From the NCBI GenBank assembly GCA_002303765.1, contig DBCB01000108.1, positions 10,996 through 20,235 of the forward strand: a stretch of DNA of 9,240 bases. The letters run 5' to 3'. A program made the position numbers and the translations under genes. How positions within the stretch are numbered: position 1 is the first letter of the stretch; every line of letters begins with the position of its first letter. This DNA is from Planctomycetaceae bacterium UBA969. Lineage in GTDB: Bacteria; Planctomycetota; Planctomycetia; Gemmatales; Gemmataceae. This document shows positions 1 through 6,428 of the stretch, piece by piece. Under the pieces are notes generated by a model. It made no database searches and was not told the origin of the DNA. It worked only from the letters and a program-made list of their open reading frames with translations.

Positions 1-299
1 ATGATGCGATTGATTGCAACGCTAGCAATAGGAATTGGGTGCTGATACAAATGAGCATAAGGGAAAGACATCCAAGATTGCCTTAGCTCATCAAATTCAA
101 TTGAAGCTAATCCCATTGCCTTGGTAAATATGCTGGTCCAACCGATTCGTTTAGGGGAATTGCTTTTAGCTATTTGCACTGCTTCAATGTTGATATTTTT
201 TTCAATGGTGCAAAGTGGAACCTTATTTGCATAGTAGACAATATCACTAATTAAAGTTCGTGTCCAATGAACGGAAATTTTATTGCCTTTTTGACCCAT
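1..299 (-). CDS. E2-like (2-oxoacid dehydrogenase) acyltransferase-fold protein, C-terminus cut off by window edge
   Basis: An open frame runs from an ATG at 299-297 off the left edge, giving 99 codons with no stop. An AGAAG-type ribosome binding site lies a few bases upstream. The N-terminal part has basic and aromatic residues, then a PKRIGWTSIFTKAMGLAS segment and an ending around LYQHPIPIASVAIN. This pattern recalls a planctomycete family related to the catalytic domain of 2-oxoacid dehydrogenase E2 and chloramphenicol acetyltransferase. In that family a 'W..lf.KA..lv..efPeLR..y' stretch is followed by an 'LYehP..vAsvAv' strand. The catalytic His-x-x-x-Asp motif of E2 enzymes would lie in the missing C-terminal half, so activity cannot be judged. 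No lipoyl domain precedes it, so it is not a normal E2 subunit. The assignment comes from remembered family patterns; the substrate is unknown. Confidence 0.55.
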   Translation of the reverse strand, partial: MGQKGNKISVHWTRTLISDIVYYANKVPLCTIEKNINIEAVQIAKSNSPKRIGWTSIFTKAMGLASIEFDELRQSWMSFPYAHLYQHPIPIASVAINRI

Positions 300-332
300 A
301 ATCTTCTGCAATTATTAGGATAGTACTGTTTT

Positions 333-362
333 ATAATAAGCATTTGTGCATTTTTTTAACAA
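333..362 (-). promoter_or_regulatory. Candidate sigma70-type promoter for the acyltransferase-like gene
   Basis: Read on the minus strand, TTGTTA (362-357) is followed after 18 bases by TATTAT (338-333), about 34 bases before the ATG at 299. The -10 matches the consensus in five of six positions and the -35 in four. This would place transcription start near 326, with a leader of about 27 bases. It would let the gene be transcribed separately from the aminotransferase-fold gene upstream. The region is AT-rich, so a chance match is possible. Confidence 0.35.
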
Positions 363-419
363 GGCCAACAAGGTTTTGATTAAGAATTAGTTGATGTAAA
401 ACTAGTAATAAAAGCATTT

Positions 420-1652
420 TTAATTACTGGATAAAATTCTTTTTAACTCATTGAGGATTACTTCAACTTGATTCAAATCGTTGTAATGCACAAATCCAAT
501 TCTAAGGACGCCTCCCTTCCCTTCATACCCTAATGTTTCCATTAATGTTTTTGCGTAAAAGTTACCGCTGTATGCAAAAATGCCTTTAAGGGCTAATTCT
601 TTGGCCATTATATTAGCGGGAACTTTTTTGCTTGTTAAAGCGAAGGTTGCTACACGCTGGTTTATGTTTTCCAAATCTTTTAACCCTACAATTTCAATTC
701 CATCCAGTTTTCTGATTCCTTCAAGAAAGCACGCGGAAAGTGTTTTTTCATGATCTTCAATTTTGTTGAATGCTTGTTCTAATTGGGTTCGTTTGCTAAT
801 TGAGTTGTTTGCACCTGAAAGAGAAGCGAGGTAGTCGATGGCTGCAGTGGTTCCAGCAATACCTTCATGGTTTTGGGTGCCTGTCATCCATTTGCCAGGG
901 TTTGAATCTGCAGCTGGTCTTACTTTGTAAGGTTGTAAATTGTTTAGTATGGATTCTTTTCCATACAAAATTCCTACATGCGGGCCAAAAAATTTGTAGG
1001 CGGAACATGCTAAAAAATCGCAACCCCATTGGGTCACATCGATTAGCTTATGTGGGGCGTAATGAACTGCATCTACATAAACAATTGCGCCTGCATCATG
1101 GCCCATTTTTGTTAGGTTTGGAATGTCGTTTAGAGTTCCGGTTGCGTTAGAGCATGCTGTAAATGCAAATAATTTTGGTTTTTTAGAAAGCTTTCTCTCT
1201 AAATCGGCTTTATTAAAAGTGCAAGTTTCTGCATCTATTTCTACAAAATCAACTTCGCATTTTTTATCTCGTGCCATGAGTTGCCAAGGCGAAATATTTG
1301 CCTCATGATCAAGTTTTGAAAGTAAAATCCGATCGCCTGCTTGCAGATTGTTTCCAATCGACCGTGAGATGTGGAAGGTCAAAGAAGTCATGTTATTGCC
1401 AAAAATAAGTTCTGAATTAGTTCTGGCGTTTAACAAGGCTTGAGCCGTAATACCTGCATTTAAAAGTGTCTGGTCAGATTCTTTTGAAGTTCTGAATGCA
1501 GCTCCTAAATTCGCGTTTTGGTGAATCAGGTAGTGCGAAATAGCATTAATCACGCCTTCGGGGACCTGAGTGCCTCCTGGGGCATCAGCATGAATTTCGC
1601 TGCTTTGTCTTAATTTTGGAAAGTTTTCAACAATTTTGGGTATATTCAACAT
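420..1652 (-). CDS. Cysteine desulfurase-like PLP enzyme (aminotransferase class V) lacking the catalytic cysteine
   Basis: This 410-residue protein has the fold-type I PLP architecture of aminotransferase class V. Visible landmarks are the phosphate-binding GNNMTS turn (85-90), the ring-stacking His116 in KLDHEAN, Asn169 in SNATGT, Asp194 and His197 in VDAVHY, and the Schiff-base Lys220 in SAYKFFGPH. The C-terminal GGVLRIGFVHYN (380-391) is typical of the 'cysteine desulfurase-like' subfamily (TIGR01976 type). The loop that carries the persulfide-forming cysteine in SufS (R-x-G-H-H-C) reads YSGNFYA here (361-367), with Tyr366 in place of Cys. This is usual for the subfamily as I recall it. 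It is therefore unlikely to be a classical cysteine desulfurase, and no suf or isc genes are nearby. The start is supported by AGGAAG at 1663-1658, five bases before the ATG. It is transcribed divergently from the MaoC gene. The PLP-enzyme assignment is firm; the reaction is unknown. Confidence 0.88.
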   Translation of the reverse strand: MLNIPKIVENFPKLRQSSEIHADAPGGTQVPEGVINAISHYLIHQNANLGAAFRTSKESDQTLLNAGITAQALLNARTNSELIFGNNMTSLTFHISRSIGNNLQAGDRILLSKLDHEANISPWQLMARDKKCEVDFVEIDAETCTFNKADLERKLSKKPKLFAFTACSNATGTLNDIPNLTKMGHDAGAIVYVDAVHYAPHKLIDVTQWGCDFLACSAYKFFGPHVGILYGKESILNNLQPYKVRPAADSNPGKWMTGTQNHEGIAGTTAAIDYLASLSGANNSISKRTQLEQAFNKIEDHEKTLSACFLEGIRKLDGIEIVGLKDLENINQRVATFALTSKKVPANIMAKELALKGIFAYSGNFYAKTLMETLGYEGKGGVLRIGFVHYNDLNQVEVILNELKRILSSN

Positions 1653-1716
1653 CGATGCTTCCTGATAATTCGGGTAGTTATGATTTTTGAATGCTAATCG
1701 GAAACCCGTTTAAAAC

Positions 1717-1765
1717 AAAGATTACTTGAAAAAATATTGTAATTATTTTAACTCAAGTAATCTTT
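1717..1765. repeat. Perfect 13-bp inverted repeat in the divergent promoter region
   Basis: AAAGATTACTTGA at 1717-1729 is matched exactly by its reverse complement TCAAGTAATCTTT at 1753-1765, with a 23-bp AT-rich spacer. The pair lies between the divergently transcribed aminotransferase-fold gene (ATG at 1652) and the MaoC gene (ATG at 1789). The arms are centred 36 bp apart, roughly three and a half helical turns. This would suit two sites for a dimeric regulator acting on both genes. As RNA it could also form a 13-bp stem ending 23 bases before the MaoC start codon. It lacks the GC-rich stem and U-run of an intrinsic terminator. The repeat itself is certain; its function is inferred. Confidence 0.7.
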
Positions 1766-1788
1766 TGCCTTGAAAGGAATAAAAATCG

Positions 1789-2268
1789 ATGTCTTTTTCC
1801 TCGCAGCATTTGTTTTTTGATGACCTTGAACTAGGGCGCGAATGGGAGTCTTTGGGGCGAACTATTACCCAATCAGACATTGTTAATTTTGCAGGGGTAA
1901 GTGGCGATTTTAATCCCATTCATATGGATCATGAATTTGCTGCATCTACATCATTCAGGCAGCCTATTGCACATGGTTTGTTGGTTCTTTCCATTTCAAG
2001 TGGCCTTGGTCTGTTTGCTCCACCTGTTCGAACTATTGCTTTTATTCAATTTAAGGAGTGGTTTTTTAAGGAACCGGTAAATATTGGTGACACTATTAAA
2101 GTTCGATGCAAAATCTTGGAAATAGAAAGTAATTCTCGAGGTAGACGTGGAACTGTTACTTGGCACAGGCAGGTAATAAATCAGCATGGCAAAGTGGTTC
2201 AAGAGGGGGTTACTGTGACTTTGGTTGAGGGCCGGGGTGCAAAATCTAACTCGAAATCTGCCACTTAA
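1789..2268 (+). CDS. MaoC-family (R)-specific enoyl-CoA hydratase-like protein
   Basis: This 159-residue single hot-dog domain protein has the size of stand-alone MaoC or PhaJ-type hydratases, which add water to trans-2-enoyl-CoA to give (R)-3-hydroxyacyl-CoA. The hydratase-2 motif is intact: FAGVSGDFNPIHMD at 34-47, with the catalytic pair Asp40 and His45. It is followed by the conserved IAHGLL segment (60-65) that lines the CoA tunnel. The ATG is preceded by GAAAGGA at 1772-1778, ten bases upstream. The C-terminal tail of about ten residues (GAKSNSKSAT) is polar and probably disordered. No PHA synthase or fatty-acid operon partner is adjacent, so the physiological substrate is open. The divergent partner is the cysteine desulfurase-like enzyme, with a shared inverted repeat between them. 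The family is clear; the true substrate is not. Confidence 0.88.
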   Translation: MSFSSQHLFFDDLELGREWESLGRTITQSDIVNFAGVSGDFNPIHMDHEFAASTSFRQPIAHGLLVLSISSGLGLFAPPVRTIAFIQFKEWFFKEPVNIGDTIKVRCKILEIESNSRGRRGTVTWHRQVINQHGKVVQEGVTVTLVEGRGAKSNSKSAT

Positions 2269-2339
2269 AACCAATCCAAAAATTTTCATCCCTTTCGATT
2301 CTTCTCGAAGTCATATATTTATCTTTGTATTTTACGATT

Positions 2340-2346
2340 GAAGGGA
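2340..2346 (+). promoter_or_regulatory. Ribosome binding site that sets the gltX start
   Basis: GAAGGGA lies eight bases before the ATG at 2355. This supports that ATG over the in-frame TTG at 2325, which would add ten residues before the conserved N-terminus and has no comparable upstream site. Confidence 0.7.
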
Positions 2347-2354
2347 ATCATTTC

Positions 2355-3905
2355 ATGGCGGAAATTAGGACTCGTTTTGCTCCCAGCCCAACTGGATACC
2401 TGCATATTGGGGGTGTTCGCACAGCTCTTTTTAATTGGCTTGTTGCTAAGCAGGCTGGTGGGAAATTCATTCTTCGCATCGATGACACCGATTCAGAACG
2501 AAATAAAGTTGAGGCTTTACAGCCAATCCTGGATGGTTTTCGTTGGTTAGGCATTGATTGGGATGAAGGGCCAGAAATTGATGGGCCTTTTGCTCCCTAT
2601 TATCAATCCCAACGCAATCACCTTTATGTCGATGCCGCAAACCAGCTTCTTGCTTCTGGTAAGGCCTACCCATGTTATATGACCACTGATGAAATTAAAG
2701 CCGAGCGCGATGCTTCTGAGAAAGCAAAAAAACCTTATGTTCACCGAGGTAAACATCGGCAATCTTCTCCAGATGATTGCATCAAACTTTATAATGAAAA
2801 GAAGACTGCAATCAGGCTTAAGGTGCCTGACGATGAATTGATTAAAATTAATGATTTGATTCGGGGTGGTGTTGAATGGCAATCCAACTTGATTGGCGAT
2901 CCTATTATCCTTAGGCCCGATGGCAGAGCCTTATATAATTTTGCAACGGTAATTGATGATGTGGGCATGCGGATTTCGCATGTGATTCGGGCTGCGGAGC
3001 ATTTATCAAACACTCCAGTGCAGGTTTTAGTTTACCTCGCTTTGGGTGCACCAATGCCATTCTTTGCGCATGTTCCCGTGGTTAATGAACCTAATTCTAA
3101 GAAGAAGCTTAGCAAACGGGACATGAAAAAGTTTGTTACAAGTGATGTTCTTAAGAAACTTAATGCTGTTGGTTGGACCAATGAGCAAATTGAAATTCGC
3201 GATGATTTGAATCCTGCGACCGTTTCGTTTTATAAAGAATTGGGTTACTTGCCCGAGGGTTTGGTGAATTATCTAGCAAGATTGGGTTGGTCTTTAGACG
3301 ACCATAGTGAAATTATTCTTTTGAAAGAAATGGTTGCGAAATTTAGTTTGGATCGGGTCAATAATGCACCCGCAAGTTTTGATCCAGACAAATTATTCTG
3401 GGTGGCAGGCGAATACATGAAGGTTTTGCCCTTAGATAAAAAAGTTGATGGGGCCCTGCCCTTTATGCAAAAAGCAGGATTTATCAATTCTGTTCCTACG
3501 CCAATAGAATTGGAAACATTGCGAAAAGTTATTGATGCAACCGGTGATCGTCTGAAGATTTTTAGTGACATTTTGCCCTATGGTGCTCCATTTTTTAAAG
3601 CGGATCCAGATTACGATTTAAAGTCTCTTGCAAAAAGAGTTGCCAAAGAAGGTGTTCCCGAGTTACTGAAAAATTTCTCGGTTACTTTGCATGCACTTTC
3701 AGATTTTAGTGTTGCCAGCATTGAAACTACATTGAAAGATTTTTGCCTTGCGGGTAATCATAACACAGGCATGCTGATTCACGCCCTCAGGGTTTCAACT
3801 ACAGGTATCGAAGTTGGCCCTGGGGTCTTTGATTGTCTTTATATTCTTGGGAAAGAAGAGTCCTTGCGAAGGATAAATCTTGCGTTGGATTTGGTTGCTA
3901 AGTGA
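2355..3905 (+). CDS. gltX: Glutamyl-tRNA synthetase
   Basis: This class I aminoacyl-tRNA synthetase of 516 residues charges tRNA with glutamate in the cytoplasm. From the ATG at 2355 the protein begins MAEIRTRFAPSPTGYLHIGG, with the HIGH-type signature at 10-20. The second catalytic signature is KLSKR at 251-255. Other family landmarks are RIDDTD (41-46), the LRPDGRALYNFA region near 186-197 and ISHVIRAAEHLSNTP (207-221). Only one Cys is present where some GluRS have a zinc site (YPCYM), so zinc binding there is unlikely. Between KLSKR and GYLPEGLVNYL there are 41 residues, against about 12 in E. coli GluRS, an insertion I associate with planctomycete-type enzymes. The gene lies 86 bp after the MaoC gene and 40 bp before the PfkB kinase, so it probably heads an operon. 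Whether it is discriminating or also charges tRNA-Gln cannot be told by eye. Confidence 0.97.
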   Translation: MAEIRTRFAPSPTGYLHIGGVRTALFNWLVAKQAGGKFILRIDDTDSERNKVEALQPILDGFRWLGIDWDEGPEIDGPFAPYYQSQRNHLYVDAANQLLASGKAYPCYMTTDEIKAERDASEKAKKPYVHRGKHRQSSPDDCIKLYNEKKTAIRLKVPDDELIKINDLIRGGVEWQSNLIGDPIILRPDGRALYNFATVIDDVGMRISHVIRAAEHLSNTPVQVLVYLALGAPMPFFAHVPVVNEPNSKKKLSKRDMKKFVTSDVLKKLNAVGWTNEQIEIRDDLNPATVSFYKELGYLPEGLVNYLARLGWSLDDHSEIILLKEMVAKFSLDRVNNAPASFDPDKLFWVAGEYMKVLPLDKKVDGALPFMQKAGFINSVPTPIELETLRKVIDATGDRLKIFSDILPYGAPFFKADPDYDLKSLAKRVAKEGVPELLKNFSVTLHALSDFSVASIETTLKDFCLAGNHNTGMLIHALRVSTTGIEVGPGVFDCLYILGKEESLRRINLALDLVAK

Positions 3906-3945
3906 ATGGAAAAGAAATCTTAAACACTTGTTATTGGAGTTTGGT

Positions 3946-4845
3946 ATGTCATTACTTGTTGTTGGTTCTGTTGCTTTTGATTCTATCGAAACCCCACATG
4001 GGAATGTTGATGATGCATTAGGTGGATCAGCCTCATTTTTTTCCGTAGTAGCTAGTAATTTTATCAAACCAAGATTGGTGGGGGTTGTTGGCGAAGATTT
4101 TCCCCAAGAGCATAAAGACCTTTTTGAAAAAAAGGGAATTGATATTTCTGGTTTGGTTACAGAAAAAGGTAAGACTTTCCGTTGGAAGGGGCGTTATCAT
4201 AAAGATATGAACATCAGGGACACCCTTGAGGTTCATTTGAATGTTTTTGGTACTTTTAACCCAATTTTGCCTGACCATTTCAAAGATAGTAAGTTTGTTT
4301 TTCTTGCAAATAGTAGCCCGATTGTCCAAGCAAAGGTTTTGGATCAGGTGAAAAAGCCCGAACTTGTTTTGGCTGATACCATGGATCTTTGGATTAATAT
4401 TCAGAAAAAAGAACTGCTGGAATTATTGCCTAGAATTGATGGTTTGCTTTTGAATGATAGTGAGGCAATGCTTCTTACGGGCGAAAGTAATCTAGTACGT
4501 GCAGGGCATGCGACACGAAAACTAGGGCCCAAGTTTGTTATCCTGAAAAAAGGCGAGCATGGAGCGATGTTGTTTAGTGAAGCAGGCGTTTTTGTTGTTC
4601 CTGCTTTTCCTACCGAAAAAGTTATCGATCCAACCGGTGCAGGTGATAGTTTTGCTGGCGGTGTTATGGGCTCATTAGCTTCTGATAATGATAAGTCTCA
4701 TGGTAGCCTTCGCAGGGCCATGGGTTATGGAACGGTAGTTGCCAGTCTCACTGTTGAAGGTTTTGGTTTGGATAAACTTAATAGCGTCACTCGCAAAGAT
4801 ATCGATCAGCGATATTCTGATTACCGTTCAATGCTGGCATTCTAA
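3946..4845 (+). CDS. PfkB-family carbohydrate or nucleoside kinase, substrate unknown
   Basis: This 299-residue ribokinase-fold protein should transfer a phosphate from ATP to a sugar or nucleoside hydroxyl. The N-terminus MSLLVVGSVAFDS is the usual first beta strand. A substrate-side GGSASFF follows at 26-32, and NDSEA lies at 170-174. KKGEHG is at 201-206, and the C-terminal PfkB signature DPTGAGDSFAGG is at 228-239 with catalytic Asp234. The start is set by GGAG at 3936-3939, six bases before the ATG. A TTG 66 bases further upstream would overlap gltX and add a non-conserved leader. The sequence closely resembles a kinase I recall as widespread in planctomycetes and annotated only as 'sugar kinase'. 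The gene sits 40 bp after gltX and 11 bp before thpR, apparently in one operon. Kinase assignment is firm; adenosine, ribose or another substrate is possible. Confidence 0.92.
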   Translation: MSLLVVGSVAFDSIETPHGNVDDALGGSASFFSVVASNFIKPRLVGVVGEDFPQEHKDLFEKKGIDISGLVTEKGKTFRWKGRYHKDMNIRDTLEVHLNVFGTFNPILPDHFKDSKFVFLANSSPIVQAKVLDQVKKPELVLADTMDLWINIQKKELLELLPRIDGLLLNDSEAMLLTGESNLVRAGHATRKLGPKFVILKKGEHGAMLFSEAGVFVVPAFPTEKVIDPTGAGDSFAGGVMGSLASDNDKSHGSLRRAMGYGTVVASLTVEGFGLDKLNSVTRKDIDQRYSDYRSMLAF

Positions 4846-4850
4846 AGGGT
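4844..4850 (+). promoter_or_regulatory. Ribosome binding site of thpR overlapping the pfkB-type stop codon
   Basis: AAAGGGT begins inside the TAA stop of the kinase gene (4843-4845) and ends six bases before the thpR ATG at 4857. Ribosomes finishing the kinase would sit on this site, which favours translational coupling of the two genes. Confidence 0.6.
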
Positions 4851-4856
4851 ACTTTT

Positions 4857-5429
4857 ATGGCTAAGAAATTTCGGGCATTTATTGGAATTGAAATGCCCGC
4901 TGCCGTGCAGAAGAGATGTTTGCAGATACAAAGTGAGTTGGCAAACGATTTTCCTGGGGTGAAGTGGAATAAGCCCGAAGCGCTGCATATTACTATGCTG
5001 TTTTTAGGGCAAATTGATGATAGAGACCTTTGGAAAACCTGTGATCTTGCTAAAAAAGCCTGTAAAGAAATAAAACCCTTCCAGTTTAAATTGCAAGGTA
5101 TGGGTTGCTTTCCTAATCCAAGACGTGCCCGGGTTGTTTGGCTTGGTGTTGATCCCGATGCGGTCCAAAGTTTTCAGAAACTCTATGAAGTTCTTGCAGA
5201 TAAACTTGAGGGGGAAGGGCTTTACAGAAAAGAACAGAGAGATTTTCAGCCCCATCTTTCGCTCGGAAGGTTAAATCAGCAGGACCTTGATTTTTCTATA
5301 GTTTGCTCGCATTGGAAAATCCACCCTTGGATTTCTGATGAGTTGGATGTAAAACAAGTTCTTGTGATGTCCAGCGAAGACATGCACGATGGCCCAGAAT
5401 ACACCAAGCTTGCGAAAATTAATCTTTAA
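4857..5429 (+). CDS. thpR: RNA 2',3'-cyclic phosphodiesterase (2H phosphoesterase, LigT type)
   Basis: This 190-residue protein is the usual length for bacterial ThpR (formerly 2'-5' RNA ligase). The family opens 2',3'-cyclic phosphates on RNA ends to 2'-phosphates. Both H-x-T/S-x motifs of the 2H superfamily are present: HITM at 44-47 in LHITMLFLG, and HLSL at 133-136 in QPHLSLGR. The N-terminus KKFRAFIGIEMP matches the family's 'R.FiAi..p' opening. The middle segment GMGCFPNPRRARVVWLGV (81-98) is the family's characteristic 'G.FP....prVlWlGv' strand pair. Serine in the second motif is a tolerated variant, so the enzyme is probably active. It is the last gene of the gltX-kinase-thpR run and converges on the YciI-like gene, 33 bp away. 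No convincing terminator hairpin is visible in that gap. Confidence 0.93.
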   Translation: MAKKFRAFIGIEMPAAVQKRCLQIQSELANDFPGVKWNKPEALHITMLFLGQIDDRDLWKTCDLAKKACKEIKPFQFKLQGMGCFPNPRRARVVWLGVDPDAVQSFQKLYEVLADKLEGEGLYRKEQRDFQPHLSLGRLNQQDLDFSIVCSHWKIHPWISDELDVKQVLVMSSEDMHDGPEYTKLAKINL

Positions 5430-5462
5430 ACAACTTAGATTTTAACACCTAGGTTTACACAA

Positions 5463-5750
5463 TTAGGCGGGAAATAAATCCTTGTTTGCCATCACGCAAT
5501 GCCAAGGGCGGACTTCCCACGTAACAAAAATACCTTCCTTATTAAATGGATCATTTTTTATAAAGCTTTCAGCGGTTTCATGATCTGGTGCCTCATATAT
5601 GATAAGGGCGCCAAAACCATCCGTAAAAGGCCCTGTTGCAGCAATATTTCCTTGATTTAAAAGCGATGTTAAATAAGCCCGGTGCAATGGCCTTATTGAT
5701 TGGATTTTATCTGCGTCAGAGATGTATTTTATTATTGCTGCAAATTTCAT
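5463..5750 (-). CDS. YciI-family protein
   Basis: This 95-residue protein has the ferredoxin-like alpha-beta pattern of the YciI family, small proteins related to dimeric alpha-beta barrel enzymes. Visible markers are MKFAAIIKY as strand 1, the conserved His23 in RPLHRAYL, the GNIAATGPFTDGFGALIIYE hairpin (34-53), and NDPF (66-69), the family's usual 'DP' after the AESFI helix. The His and the later Asp are thought to form the active-site pair in YciI relatives, but no general reaction is established. Its ATG overlaps the TGA of the upstream membrane-protein gene as ATGA (5750-5747). There is no good Shine-Dalgarno sequence of its own: AAAGG lies about 13 bases upstream. Translation is therefore probably coupled. 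The family call is good; the function is unknown. Confidence 0.85.
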   Translation of the reverse strand: MKFAAIIKYISDADKIQSIRPLHRAYLTSLLNQGNIAATGPFTDGFGALIIYEAPDHETAESFIKNDPFNKEGIFVTWEVRPWHCVMANKDLFPA

Positions 5751-6316
5751 GATTTTGCTTGTGCCTTTGATGTTGAAAATACTTGTTCAAGTAAGCCGTT
5801 TAGACCGAAAATTCCCAGAGTAAAAAATAAATCGGTAAGCATTGGGTAAGAATAAAAAGGTAGCGCCATTTCATAACAAAGTAATAATCCACCCAAGTTG
5901 CGAGGGTATGTGATTCCATCGCCTCCCAACCAAACAGCGAAATTCGTAAACATAAAAAATAGTGTGCTTCCAACTACTGAAGACAACGATATTTTAAGTG
6001 CAAAATTGCCTGGCGTAATCAATCTTCCAATAGCGACATTGAGTAGAAAACACCCATAAATAACTGGTGTCATCCATGAAAAAGCTTTTAAAGATATTTG
6101 TTCCAAGGGGAAATAAAGTAATAGGTCGGTAATAAACATAACCCCAATAGGGATCAACCATGAATAAAGCCCATTAATTTTATTTCCAGAGAATAACGTC
6201 ATGGCTCCTATGGGCGTGCAACCTGGATAATGGGGCACAAGCCTGAGTAAGCCAGCCGTAACAGCAATTACAATTGCAAAGGGATGCTTTATTTCTTTAT
6301 TATTACCAGATTCCAT
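5747..6316 (-). CDS. DUF6580-like integral membrane protein
   Basis: The protein is strongly hydrophobic, with about five or six membrane segments (roughly 11-28, 49-70, 80-98, 107-128, 142-160 and 158-178). I chose the ATG at 6316 (189 residues) because AAAGAG at 6328-6323 lies six bases upstream. A TTG at 6340 would add eight polar residues (MSTKKETN) without a clear site. Conserved-looking features are RLVPHYPGCTPIGAMTLFSG (25-44), TNFAVWL (124-130), YP at 137-138 and CYEMALPF (148-155). These match my memory of the DUF6580 family, whose topology resembles the substrate-binding S components of ECF vitamin transporters. No ECF ATPase or T component is near, so transport is only a possibility. 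It overlaps the YciI-like gene by four bases and lies 112 bp downstream of the Hsp70 gene. Confidence 0.8.
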   Translation of the reverse strand: MESGNNKEIKHPFAIVIAVTAGLLRLVPHYPGCTPIGAMTLFSGNKINGLYSWLIPIGVMFITDLLLYFPLEQISLKAFSWMTPVIYGCFLLNVAIGRLITPGNFALKISLSSVVGSTLFFMFTNFAVWLGGDGITYPRNLGGLLLCYEMALPFYSYPMLTDLFFTLGIFGLNGLLEQVFSTSKAQAKS

Positions 6317-6428
6317 ATTTGTCTCTTTCTTCGTGGACAAGACTCAAGCCAAGGTTTGATCCTAGGCATAGATATTCTATTTAATAAATCCATTGATAGT
6401 TACGAAATTTTAAGAAACCTAGTCTGAT

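Noticed and set aside
358..373. Direct repeat AACAAGG-CC-AACAAGG upstream of the candidate promoter at 333-362
   Set aside because: A seven-base repeat with only two copies. It could be a binding site, but nothing else supports it.
800..1308. Two plus-strand open frames (800-1150 and 1123-1308) opposite the cysteine desulfurase-like gene
   Set aside because: They lie antisense to a well-conserved PLP enzyme, overlap each other, and their translations show no family pattern. They are shadow frames.
2294..2309. Small hairpin TTCGA-TTCTTC-TCGAA between the MaoC gene and gltX
   Set aside because: The stem is only five base pairs and no T-run follows, so it does not qualify as a terminator.
3880..3945. 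Extended N-terminus of the PfkB kinase from a TTG at 3880
   Set aside because: It overlaps the end of gltX, has no ribosome site, and adds residues before a conserved first beta strand. The ATG at 3946 has GGAG at the right distance.
5447..5454. ACCTAGGT palindrome in the convergent gap between thpR and the YciI-like gene
   Set aside because: Eight bases with no loop and no T-run on either side. It is too short to call a bidirectional terminator.
6317..6340. Longer DUF6580-like protein from a TTG at 6340
   Set aside because: The added residues are polar and not conserved-looking, and the ATG at 6316 has an AAAGAG site six bases upstream.
6372..6384. ATATTCTATTTAA occurs here and again at 8931-8943, both in intergenic DNA
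   Set aside because: The two copies have opposite orientation relative to the nearest gene start. A single repeated AT-rich 13-mer is expected by chance in a window this size.
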